Assembly: GCA_002633005.1 (NCBI GenBank)
Contig: NMRA01000034.1
Location: 67,406 to 131,405 of the forward strand
DNA length: 64,000 bases
Origin: Phoronis australis
Taxonomy: Eukaryota; Phoronida; Phoronidae
Direction: 5' to 3'
Notes under the pieces: generated by a model
Databases searched by the model: none
Told to the model about the DNA's origin: nothing
What the model saw: only the letters and a program-made list of their open reading frames with translations
Translations under genes and position numbers: made by a program
Shown: in pieces, positions 29,705-43,400 of the stretch
How positions within the stretch are numbered: position 1 is the stretch's first letter
Layout of the letters: every line of letters begins with the position of its first letter

Positions 29705-31453
29705 ACAACATATCCAACAGTTGTTCCTTTATTTTCCTGCTTTTCAAGCAGACAATTCCAGCAAACAGTTATGTTGAGAAATCAACACAGAGGTGAGAGA
29801 AAGATAAAAGCATCTTTGCACACAATAGATCAGATGCAACAGGAGACAGGTAAATCAATGCTCTACTGAACACTTAATAAACGTTTTCAATTCTAGCATA
29901 TTACAGAGCAAAATTAACCAGCTGCACTGTATTAATACTGATTAATACACAAGGTTCCACGAAAGACAAAATTACATAACACTTCTTTGCTACCAATTGC
30001 AAAAATTACATGTTTCCTAGTTTTAGATGTCAATGGCTACAATGACGCTTAGCCAATTAAATCTTGTTAGGATATCATTAGACACATCAGCACAGCTTTC
30101 CTTACACTCTTCCACAGTGCTGTGTAGAAGAGTAGCACTGCAGAATATAGACCATTGGCTTCCCATGAGTTAAAGCAACATTTCACCCTGTTAAGCTGGC
30201 TCAAAAACGAAAATCGAATTAGGGTTTTTATTCCCATAAAATATGTCTCATAATATTCTTTATAAGAGTTGAATGGGATTGGCCAACACTAAAATTACAG
30301 ATTTGAAAACGGTGTATGTACGCATTGCCTATGACTATAGTTGCTGGCTCATTTGACAACAATTCAAGATCAGAAGAGAGTGGTAATGTTTTTTAAACTC
30401 CAAACGCCAATTCAACATTGACAGCTAAACAAGAGTGAAATGCAACTTCAACAGAAGGAAGCAACACATGTATTTCCCGTTGCAGTAACTGTTCTATCAT
30501 GACGACACTGAGTTCAGATACTGTGATGACTAAAGACAACAAAGTGTCATGAAAAACATGGCAGCACAAATCAGCGTTCTTTTCCTACTCATTTCCAACA
30601 AAACGATAAATAACTCTGTCAGTCGTGTACATTGCCACTCTTCTCAGTAGCACTTTCCAGACTTCTTGCGTGAAGACACCTCCGCCCCTGTGTCAACACT
30701 CCACTTCGTCTTTTAAAAAGAGTTCACAGAACTCTTTCAATGGCTCTAAGCAATCTTTTTTTTCTAGACCGGACTTTGTCACTATTTTATTACGTGTTAC
30801 TTGAAAGAATTGGGTAGTTCTCTCACTTCGGTAACTCCAGACGTGCGTAGTTACAGATTTGAGTTTGACTTTTCTTCATAGCTCACCCTGAAATTAGCAA
30901 AATGACCCAAACATCATTCTTACACACAGTTTTGCTAAATCAAGTTTTCAAATCATATTAAAGCAATCAAGTTTTTCACGGTAGCACTATGTTCAGGGTA
31001 GAGCATACAAACGACATTTGAGTACCACTTGATTAAATCCCATTTTGAAGTAGCAGATTTTTAGACGTCCAAAAGCACTCAATATTAGTGTCTTTAAAAC
31101 AAACCCATGTCAAGTTGAAATGGGCCAGACAGGTTCAGAAAATTAGAGCACCACTACCAACACTGGTTAAAAGTAATTCAGTTATCGAATTACTCCGTTC
31201 ACACTGATAGTTTGACAGTTATTAACTCAACTTTTTGGTTTTAGTTCTAAGTCATCAGTGCCACTGAATTTATTCCAAATGCACAATGAGATTTAACTTT
31301 TACCAAATGCGCTTAACACTCACACCACATTATAACTTATCTTCAATTCTCACAAAAGCAGAACAGAAAATGCTAAAAATAACTTAAGAGTTTGATTTCG
31401 CGTAAAAAGATTGGACCCCAAAGACAGACCCTTTTTTCTGCTTTGCTCTACAC
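29705..31453 (-). other. TLK: probable TLK 3' UTR
   Basis: From the TGA at 31454-31456 to a minus-strand AATAAA at 29727-29732, about 1.75 kb with no recognisable repeat, while dispersed repeats resume immediately beyond it. This pattern suits a long conserved 3' UTR. Inference from signal and composition only. Confidence 0.45.
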
Positions 31454-34400
31454 TCACATCGAATTAGATTTTGACTTCTGAGTTGGTTTTAAATATTCTT
31501 CCTCCACAAGTTGAGCCACCTCAGGACGGAACTCCTTTCTGTACTGAAGACAACGCCTGATGAAGTTCTGAAAGGGCACAGACACAGTCACACATTTTTC
31601 ACAGAGGATTTCTTAAAAATTAACGTGTTCCACTAAGTACTGACAGTTATATGGAAAAGCATACACGTGGGAACGTTCATATATTACGTCATCACTCAAG
31701 GGGGGAGGGGGTTAGGAAAAGACAACTGATGACAGGAGGTGGGAACACATCGTTGGGAATCCGGTTCATCTAATTTCCGACTTTTTAGATAAACACAATA
31801 CAATTGACTAAACCGTTAAAAGTACCTTTGCCTCATTGCTGACTAACGGTTTTGATGGGAACTGGACCTCCTTGGCCTTTAGGATTGTGTTTTCCTCTAG
31901 AATTGCTGCCTGTGACAAGTTGTGGCCAAATGGCTATAAAAAACAGCATAGAACATTATTACATGATCAGTGTGCTACTTCTGGCCTCTGATTGGCTGAA
32001 ACGCAGTACGATTAACCACTGCCAGATGTCGCTATCTGTATTAGCAATATGGCCAACCAGACACTCTAGCGACTGAGAGCCCAGGCCATGAAGTGAGTAG
32101 GTGATGTCAGTACATCAAAGAAGGTATGAACAAGGTAATCTGATATGAGATGCAAAACCATCCTTTGGGCATGTCAGTTCATATGGAACTCGGGAGAGAA
32201 ATGTTGCTGTCAGTCTCTGGCACCACAGTACAGCATTCAAAGCAGTTGTCAAGTATTTTGATTGTAGCTACAAATGATAAGCAGTTTAGACAGCATAATG
32301 GGAGTCCAGAAATTCGAAATTTCCAGCCATGCCAGATACCCAATTAATTTAAAACGGAGTCTGTAGACTTTTACATACAATTCCTTTCTTTTCCTGTGTC
32401 ATGTACCCACCAAAGTAACAGTTATAAAAAGCCACCACATGACACCTCTTTACTTTTCTGATAGCATAAAACATCACCAGGTGGAGCTAACTCACCTTTC
32501 TGCCATAAAGCATTTGATAGAATATGACACCAACGCTCCACACGTCCACCTTGGACGAGATTTTTGGAGGCTCTTTGCCAACTATGAAGCACTCCGGTGG
32601 CAAATACCTGAAAGCACACAACCACAAATTGATACTTAAGACTGGCAACATATGGCTATCAAAGGAACAGCAAATATTGTTTGGCATGACTATGGTAGTT
32701 TTCAAAATAAACTAGATGGCAAAATTCAACAAACTTTCGATGTATAAACCTCAGACTAAATATCCATTTTGCTTCTACTAGAACTGTTTCAATTCTGGCC
32801 AATCTCGACAGATGCTGCTGCACAAATTTTGTCAAAAATGCGATAAATCACTTTAAAAGTCCATTCACAAATAAACAATCAGCAAGTGGGCACAATGTCG
32901 CATAAAACTTTGCCATAAGATTGACAAAAATGATAGCTTACTGTGACGAAGGTTCTACTGAATAATTCTGGCCAGAAGTCCATCTAACTTTGGCAGATCA
33001 GTTGAACTTCTTGAAAATTAACAGTAATTGCAGTTTGCTATGCCTCAACATTGCACAGCTGAATACCATTTTAAGGCGATCGATTCACTGTCAAGTTAAG
33101 GGGTTCCAACAACTATCAATTAGGCTAGCGGACATTTCAAAGTCTGCAGTCTCTGAATGGTTCTCATAGTCCAGATCATGCAAAACAAGTATAGTACATA
33201 CACATTGTACGTCCACTTTGCAAACTGCACACCTATTGCCGACACATCATCAGAGCGTAGGAACAAAACCAAAGAAATATGGGTATTAAAGTGGCTGCCT
33301 TCTGTACAAGAACATTCAATTTTAGACACTTTTTGCAACTATAGCTTGAGATGAGGCTCGTCACATTGTCTCATTTGATGAACCGAGTACAGTCTTAAGG
33401 ACTAACAAACCATCAATTCTACCACAGTCCAGAAATCATTCCTCATTTAGAAGCAATCCAAGAGCAATTTTAGAACATAAAATGATCGAAATCAAGTGTT
33501 AGTTTGACAGCCAAAGGTGGGTATGTAGCTGCCTGTAACACTAAGTACAGCAATGCTGCTTTAGGAACAAATCAAAACGTTCAACAGTATCTGTATAGTA
33601 TTGAATAACACTGAACATAAATTAACACAAGAACAGTCATTTCATGTACGGTCTGTTTATCAGCTGAACTCACCAGTAAGTGCCAGCACCTTGAGACGTC
33701 AGGTCTAGTCCCGACTCCTGACTATAGGTGTCACCCTCCATCACCTTACTCAGACCAAAGTCAGTGATTTTTATTTCACCCGTGCTTGCTCCACTGCCCA
33801 TTAATATATTACCTGTAATAACCGTTTTAAGCACGTGAGAGATGTTGATTGCCCAACAACCGTGGACAAACCAAAGTGGCATATGCTAAAAATTAAGACA
33901 CTGTTCGAAAGCCTGCAAATGTCAGGCTTGACAAGACTTTCACATAACATGGCAGAGGACCTGAGAGTCTGAGATTATCGTACTGAAACTACTTCACTTT
34001 GCCACAAAACCCACCTTATACACCACAGATATTTAAGTTGACAATTATGAATCAGTCCACGTTAACACCTTACAACACATGTTGAAATTCAGGCGACTGC
34101 CTTGACGTGTTTACTAACCAGGCTTCAAGTCGTAGTGTATCACAGGCGGCTTGATTTCGTTGAGATACTTGAGCGCATTGGCCACTTGAATGACGACGGA
34201 GCGCGCCTCCTTCTCCGGCATCAATTTGTTCTGCTTCAGATGGAAGTCAAGGTCATTGCCACTGCAGAAGTCCAGCACCGTACAAAAGCTGGAAAGGAAC
34301 AGAAACATCCGTTAGCGCAGACATTACACCATAACTCTAGCTTGGAATGAACTCCGCATAACCACAAAAATACAGACAATCCCTAAATACCTTTACAGGC

Positions 34401-37400
34401 CCAGTAACTGCCCTTTTATTCAATAAATTATCTAGTGCTGAGAATATGTATGTCTATTGTTGATTTGACCTCATATTTCCCTTATAATGTAATTAACCCC
34501 TTTCATTTAATCTTCATTAGTGCATTCATTTATTCATTATTTATGAATATATTTATTAATTCTTTTATGTATATATTTATGTACTAATTAGTAACTGATT
34601 TACTTATTTATTGCTGATTGTCTTTCTTCTTTCACTGGTTTTCAATTTGTTTCTTATCTTTTTTTACGGACCATAATGGAAATAAGTCTTTGACGTTTGT
34701 ATGTTATTTGTGTCTTGCACTTGTACTTTTATTTTTTGTCTTGTGGTTTCTTATATTTTTCCTGTACTTGTGTGATTCTAATAAATTTATTATTATTATT
34801 ATCATTACTGTTATTAGCAGCGAGTATGTGTATTGGGCCAAGTCAGAGAGGAAGTGTAGATTCTGATGGCTAGCTGATCCGTTCCCATGGGCAAGAGTCC
34901 AAACTCATGACCAGAAGGAGGTCTGACAACGAACAGACATAGGTGGTACTTTATACCCTTCTTCCTATTCCACCAATGACTAAGTGGCTGAATGGGTCTT
35001 GCTTGTCTGAATCCACCACCTAAATGATATTTTTTCACGCAAGTACGAGCCTCAAATCCAGAAAGCCGAGACAATTACAAATACATGCATTTCTATACTC
35101 AAACTCAACATCACAGCTAAATGCCTTAAAAAACTGCAATAGGCCCATCCTCAACTGAACACTCCTCTTTTGCGGAGGTGATAAAATGCATGACACAACT
35201 GATTACTGACCTACTTTTCAAAATTTCAGACACTCCTGAGATGGTTATCAAGGGAAGCATACTACATTTAACATCCAGCACTATCATTTGCCCCTTTTGC
35301 CAATTGCTCAGTGCCAGTATTGCAACTTGAAATGCAATGATACAAACTGTGACTGCACTTCAATAATGAATTACATTATATTTACCACACGAGGCAGTGA
35401 CAAGCACATTTGCAAGTGAAAAAACAGAGCAAATCATGACACTGCATTGAATTGTGGGAAAATCTCTCAGCCTGACAGTGTTGCAGCATTATTTCAAGAC
35501 ACTGATAAGAGATTGAAACACTTTTAGTCCTTGAGCTACTCCTATTCTTATCAAAGTGTGCAACTTACTCCAACTCCACAGCTGGCAACACTGATGACTG
35601 GATGCAAATGTCAAATTCAACTACATTGACCTGTTTCATGAAAAGTGACGAAAGACAGAAAATTTGACTTCCAGTCCGCTCTCACTTCACAATTATTGAA
35701 TGTTCTGCCATGTGAATGTTAGCACAGTACAGATTACAACTAATGTACACAAGTAAGTAACTAGCAATTATTAGCAAATTTCCAGAGACATTGCAATTCT
35801 GCTGAGGTGAGATAAAATTACGTTTCCAAAACAACTGTAATGAGTGTGAGACCAAATTTTCTGACTCAAGAATTAAACCACTTTTCATTTGGCAGGCCTG
35901 TAGACAGATACTCACGAGTTGTTGTCTATTTCGAACACATCAAACAACTTGACAATCCTGGGATGTTCTAGATTTTGGTGTATCCTACACTCCCTCAAGG
36001 CGTGTCTGAAAGTAACCATGCCAATTAGTCACGATGCTAAAACTGGTCACTGATTATAAATACCAGGGCATAGGACGCTGCAATGCAAATCTAGTATTAA
36101 CAGCCCTCTGTGCAATCCAGATCAAAATACTTTTAGTTAATGAGAAGAACAATAACTGAGTGATGAACAACTACCGTGAAGATGCAAAATGCCAGTTGAA
36201 GTCAAATTTAAAGTTTAGGAAGCTATCTTTTAAATTACATTCCTTACTATTGTAAAATTAACATGAACCTGGTCCTAACTGAGACTTAGAAAGATGTTCA
36301 GACTTTAGAAGAGCAACAAATTAAGTTGTTATTAGGAATAAACTCAACAAATTGGTTAGGGGCAGGGTGGGTGGCAACATTCATGTGTTGAAGGCAATAT
36401 GGCTGCCAGCCTAAAGCGCAGTAGAACACCAGATGGCATAACTGCTATATAATAACTGCTCGCTGGTTCCCTGCATGCCGCTAGGTGGCCGGTAGCCAGC
36501 ACGCAGGTATCACTTAATTTTCCTCGGGAAATTTTTTTACACCGGCGTTTCTGATTGGCTAGTCGAATTCTCAATTACAGGCAGGGCTTTACACAAACAA
36601 ACTGGCATGATTGATGGACTGAAATGTAAATGTGGTCTGTTGTACAGACAACTCGATGCTTAAAATTTATGTTCAGGAAATGTGAATCCTAGAAATTGTG
36701 AATCCTAGAAATTGTGGTTGCACGTTTTCGGAGTGCATCTTTCTACTGTTGATGACTTTTGTCCTGTATTCATACAGTATCAATAACACACCGGTTAAAT
36801 CGGCCAGTTAATGATGTGCTTATTGTATATGTATGTGCTTCAAGCACGCGACTATTAAGCATCACTACAGAAACGAAATAGTTACTGCGACGCCACGTGC
36901 ACAACAAGGCTAAAAATCGTTCACAGCCCGCCATTTTTTCACGGTGTTGTAAAGCTAACCAATGACTGCTGAGGTTACATCAACCAATGTTAAAGCGCGT
37001 GACACTGCATGATACCTGCGTGCTGGCTAGGCACGTAGGGAACCAGCGAGTATAATAATTGATGCGAAGGAGCTTTGCATTCTTAAAAGGGGACTGTAGT
37101 CAAAATAATGTTGCAGTTAATCGGTTCTAACATACAAATAAAACTCACATTTGCCTGACTTGCGTGCCAAACTAAAGCCAATTCGAATTCATGGTCGAAA
37201 CACTGAATTCTGAAAGCGATCGCTGATTGGCTGATGTGTCAGTGACGTGAACGGCGGGGTATCGGCTGCTTTACACATTCATTGCTTATGTCATATTTGA
37301 AGAGTTTACATCGTAATTTATCATTGTGTCAATCGTCCTTATTTTTTATTGTTTGCCACAGTGCTGTAAAAGGTTCGCTATGCCTTTTTGTATGGCACCT

Positions 37401-40400
37401 GGTTGCTCAAACTCTTCGAAAAAGGCGTCTTCTGAAGGGATGGTCATCGCATACCATCGCCGGGTTACCCAAGCCTTGGCCCAAAGCTCAGTGTAGATAT
37501 GGGCCTACAGGTTTTAGCCGATATGGATAAAAAATGTACAAATAAAATCTGACTCAAATAAATGTCATTAAAACTAAGTCATCCTTGAGTAAACCTAGGA
37601 ACCAGGTTCCTAGAGTAAACTAACTTCTGTATTTACCGGTGTTGGAAATGTTAGCGATCGTTCATCGGCTGCTGCTAGTAAAATCGTGATGTGTTCTCGG
37701 CTTTTTGCGACTACGTCACCTGACCTTTACCAGTTTCTTTTCCCCCTGATTCTTTTATCAAGTGTTCGTCGCTGACGGTACCTAGGTTGCGTACATGTTA
37801 TAACAAATTATCGGAACTTGTTTCATTTTGTTTCAAGTTTTTAGTATTTTTACATCAGCAAACCGAATTTTAGAACAACCTTGGTGCTGCGAAGCTGTTA
37901 TCATGTCCCGAAAGACGTCTCAAATTTTTATGAAATGGCGCGTGCGCCGTGTCACGAGCGTGCTGTTCTTGAAACGGACGACACACTTCTTTGTTAAAAA
38001 GGCGGCAAATTATGCTACCAAATGACGTTTATTTGATTGTTTTCCATTTAAACGGCTGCAACGAACAATGGGAGTGTCGGGTGACTATACCAGATTTTGC
38101 ATGCGCCCCCGCCGGTCCGTTAGCTTTATATGTTGATGTAGCCTAAGTTTTACGACGAGGTGACGAGCATAACTGAGTCAACTATACCCGGGTAGTCAAC
38201 GGCTGTCTGAAATTTCGGGGTTAACGGAGCTCAACACACAGTGGTACGATAGTCTTCATACAGCTACAGTAGGTAACTTACCAACCCTTCAAGTTTACAG
38301 AGCTGCCGGAGTATTGGCTGACAGCTGGCTGACTGGATGGCTAGAGTCCACATTGCCCTCGGCACAGTCACTGACACCAGTTGCACCGGCAAATTTTCGT
38401 CTGACGATGACGATGACTGGGTATCACTTTGTGTTGCCTCGGCTCAAACAGGTATCCCTGGTGACCCGACATTTCACACTAAAATTTCCTATTCCGACAA
38501 TATGAAAAACGCTACTTGATTGCACGCTAACACAGGACAGTGACTTTGCCCCCGCCAAATACGTCACGAGACTAAGTAGCGCTCCAAGCCGGTAATTTTT
38601 TGAGCTTCGTTAGAGAGTATAAGTTTAATTTTTGGTGTTGAATTATTTGTGAAATTAATCAACAATTCATAGAAAACTATCCAGAATTTATTCAGAATAA
38701 ATTACAGTTCCCTTTTAAGAGTGGCCTAAAGCAGAAACAACTTTTGCTTTAGGCCACTTACTATTCTAAAATCAGTCCAATACAGTCCCTTACTCATATT
38801 ACGCTAATTCTGCACTTATTTCGCACATAAAAAATTGCCAAAATTGTTGTTTTTCCATTTTCCAAAGGGCAATTAATGTCTTGCATATTATGGAAAATTT
38901 ACCAACAGTTATGACATTTACACAGTAAAGGCTATACTAATAATATACTAGAATTTTATTAATTTTGTTTTTGTGGAGAGTTTACAAAACAAAATTTCAC
39001 TTGTCGGCCATATTGTGTGATAAATAATTGAACAATTACATAAAAAATCATTTGTGGGCTGAAGAAGAACTGAGAAGCTACTGTTCACTTCAGACCAAGC
39101 TGCCAGTCACAATGAATAACTGTCAACTTCCAAGGCAGTATGGTCGAGGGGGAACTACTGATGATTTAATGCAATCCTTTTCAATTCAAGCAGGGGCAGG
39201 AATGTCATGACGTGGCTTCGGAAGAGCAAACATTCCAAAGAGAAATGAATGTTTCTTACAACATGACATGGTTTAGTGCGGCTTTAAAGAAACAGCGTCA
39301 ACAGTCAATGTTAGACTTACTTAATATAATTGGCTTTTTTGTCTTCTTTCCAGTCACGGTTCAGCTGGTGAATTTTACAGGCAACATATCGATACTCCTT
39401 GAGGTCGAATGCCTGTAACAAAACATCCGGTGATAAATGGACCAGAGGATTCAAGAAATACTGCTCACCTATGCACAGCTGGCGCCATAGAGAGGGAGGG
39501 AAGGTGGGGGGAGAAGGAGAGGGGGAGAGAGGTAGAGAGAGAGGGAAGGAGGTAGAAAGAGAGAGAGAGAGAGAGTGAGAATGAATGTTCGAGGGAGAGC
39601 ATGAGAGGGAGAGTGTGAGAGGGAGAGGAAGTGAGTGAGTAGTAGAGAGAGAGAGAGAGATGGGACATTCTACTATAAATAGTAGTGAAAGCACACAGTT
39701 CACTTGGCGCCATATTGCTGTGTGGAAGTTCACTGTAAATAAACCTGCATGGTCATACGGGAATAATGCAAAATACTGACAAATAGGAACAAATGAAAAA
39801 TTTGCTGACCTTATTAGCAGAACTTGAGTTTAATTTCAAAATATTTAAAAAGTGATACCACTGGATAGAGTACAAATTTAAAATGGTTTCAAAACTAGAG
39901 CCCTTTTAGGCCACCAGTTTGCTCAACCATAACACTCAGTTCGACACATCAAAATGGCTGCCCTGCTATACAAATACAACATCACGTGATAGCCAATCTA
40001 TCTCAATATCTATAGACAGCAGTGTCTAAGTCAGACAATGCTACAGTGAGTAACAGTCCGTGGTGAAACCAAGTCACAATTTGGTCGTACATTAAATGCA
40101 TCCCAGAAACACTGATGCACATAAACTATCCTAATCAAGAACCAAAATATCCAACAAGGATACTACATGCATAAAATCTGCTTGAACATCGACTGGTGCT
40201 GACCTCCCCATCACATAGTTTATCTAAGATTTGTAAAGAATTCTGGACACAAAATTAAAGTCTTCCTCACCAAAATTCAAGGGCTTTTCAGACTACCAGA
40301 CAACTACCTTCATGATTAGGGTTGCGTGGGGCTGGTTGGTTTGGGCCGATGTGTTCATGACTGATACGAGACACCGCCACAAAGACAACTAATCAATCGA

Positions 40401-43400
40401 ATAAACAGTACGCAAATTTACATACTCAACATTTCAGATTTTTGAGGACTTTCAATGCTGCGTGAAAAAACTGTGCAAATAATTTACAAGACCAACATTA
40501 AAAAATGAAGGACTTGTCTGAACGAATGTGAAAAACAAAAGGTGAATGTTTGCACCATACCCTTCCACTTAACTTCTTCACCTACCTTGTGTACTTCACT
40601 AAAGCCTCCCTTGCCAAGAAGATTAAGTAACAGATAACGATCATTGAGCACTGCGAAGTTGTTGAACCTGCAAACACAACAAGTGACGGACCTTTTGAGA
40701 GACACAAAGCACAATGGGTTTTGTCCTACTTCCCACAGCGGAAATAATACCTCATGCTGGTTTTCCAAGGGTAGTGCCATAGACCTCACATAGGGTTATG
40801 TAACAAGATGGTGCGTTATTGCCACTTTTCTGCAAGGTTTGCAATCTCACAAGTGGTACATTTAACAGGAACTAAGACCAGGGCACTTCAGTTGACACTG
40901 CTTCAACAGGGTAGAAGAAAGGCAAGCCATACACGGATAGCGAAAAAGTTTCAATTCACATTATTTAGTCACACAGAGAAAGTTTTAGGAATGCAGTCAG
41001 TTCAACATCAAAGTTGTGGTTACTAGGATGACTGTGAAATCATTTACAAGTAAATGGGATATAGTTTAAATTTGCATCAGAATTTGCATCAAAGAAGGTA
41101 TGAACACAAAAGACAATGGTAATTCTTGACTTACGTTCTCACAAAAATAAGTGCCTAAATTGCATTTTCCCATTTTTCAAAGGGTGATTACTTTTACTGC
41201 AAATAATTCAAAATTGATCAAAAGCTGTTTTATGACATCTACACAATACAAACTATGTTAGGAATAAACTACTGTTTTTGTGATGAAATTTGATAAAATA
41301 GAATGTCACTTGTAGGCCATATTATGGGCTATATAAGTGAAGAATCACCGTATATTACGCACTGACCACTGGTAAGTAATCGACACATAAATTTTTACTT
41401 AAAACATGAATAATCTGAAAGCACCCAATTCAGTCACTTTTTGGCCTTTTTACACACAGAACACTTAAACTCAGAAATGTAACACTAGATTGTGTTTTTA
41501 ATCTTTAGGCGACAACCAACTACTTTAAAGAAAGGCCACATTCACCAAGTTTGCCGTACAATCATACACACCAAAATCTACACCAACCATTGAATTTCGA
41601 TGACAAGTGGGTTGAGCACACGATTTGAAACATGAGTGGATGATTTATGCCCCCATTAAGGACATTGCTTGGTTTATCCGTGTGATAGCGCTATTTACAC
41701 GCACGCACGCCCACACTCACACCCATAAGTTCATGTCGAAGACTTGGCACTCATCGATACGATTACTTAGTACCCTTTCGCACAGAGAGCTTGCTCACTC
41801 ACCTAGAATTGTCTTCGTTGTGTATACGCTTGAGCTCGCGTATGTGCAGGTTCCTGACTCGTTCCAGCTTCTCCAGCTCTGACTGCAAGTCTGCGTCCTC
41901 CTTCTTCAGAGCAGCTGCCCGCAGTTTCAGCAGCTCGTCTTGTTCATGGTATTCAAATGTGGTTAGACTGTGAATAACATGGGAGACAACGGTGAGATGT
42001 AACGCTGGATTACAACATCTCCTGCTCACAAACAGGGAAGCGTGCCTTCCACCACTAACAATCACACATGTTCCTTTCTCATGAATGCAAATCTTATCTC
42101 ACCAGTATTTTGTAACTCACGAAATGTAATTCACTTTATGAAAATATTTCTTTTCCCATTAAACAAAGTTGCAGTAAACAAACAGTTTTGATTCTGACGT
42201 AAGTTTACAGCAACTTCTAAATTACTATACAAATAAGTCATCGTATCATATTTTTAATCCAAAAACATAAACATATTGGTAGAAGAATTATGCAGTTGTG
42301 TGTTGCCCGAAAGAGGTGTCAAATTGGTAAAAAGAAAACAGCGATTTTTGAATCGTTATGTTTAACACATCTTGTCTCCAGGAAACTTTGCTGCCGTGAT
42401 ACTTCCAGACAACTCTCAACATATAATAGACAGGTCGGTGCATGCGCGGGTGTGTCGAGTGTGAATGTGTATTTCTTGTGCTTCTGTTATGTGTATATGT
42501 ATACGACTTGTACTAATAAAGCATGTATAAAATATTCTCAATTACTCGTTAGACAAGTGCCTGATTAAAAATTCCAATGAGGTTATTCAGCGATACCCTT
42601 CGGAAGAAGAGTACCCACTCGGCTACGGAATATGCAATTTACTTGAAGCCATTCAAATACAGTGTATTACTGCAACACGCTCATGAAAATCAGCGCTACC
42701 AGCTAGGTAATCACTTACGACTTTTCACCGGGCTTAAGGAATTCTTTCTTGCCCCCCTGAGCCCCACCCATACTGATGGGCTTCTTCTTGAGTAGCAACT
42801 GACGAGACTTGCCCAGCTCCTCCTTGCTTCGTGTCAGCTCTTCTTGTCGCCTACAGAGGATGTGGTCAGAGCAAGCTTTAATGCGTGTCTCCTTACACTC
42901 ACTCAAGGAAAGGATTAAGAAAAGCTCTTTGTCTAATACAAGGGCTTTCCATTATCCGGAATAAGTCGCAGTTGTAATACTTGCATCTGAATATATGGTC
43001 TCAAGGAAGACAAGTAAGTGACAATACTAATAAAATGTGGAAGTTGAAAAATCTCGTTATTTATCAATACCTGAATATATGTTTTTTGCAAAGGCTGCAC
43101 AAATCAGAATGAAGAGACAACTTCTGATGTACAATGCTTATAACGTGGCGTACACTTCAAAAAGATGCTTTTCTTTAGAATTTTCAGTCAAAACTAATTC
43201 TGCTGACAATGGACAGAACAGCAATGGGCAGAATGGTAACTATATATAAACAGACAAGGCTGGACTGGCATTTCTAAAGAGCAAAGATTTCTCCAAGGTC
43301 ATAAATTACCATATACTTGTTTTTTAATATAAAATTTAGGAAAAACTAACAAAAAAAGAAATGTAACTCTATCAAAATTGTCAACATAATAAGAATATGT

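Noticed and set aside
38314-38519. Open frames in the TTAA element (one with a run of five Asp)
   Set aside because: Two overlapping frames of about 60 codons, no recognised domain; may be part of the old transposon but not enough to call a gene.
39317-39733. 138-codon minus-strand open frame
   Set aside because: Only its last 31 codons are TLK coding; the rest is the GA/CT simple repeat upstream of the acceptor.
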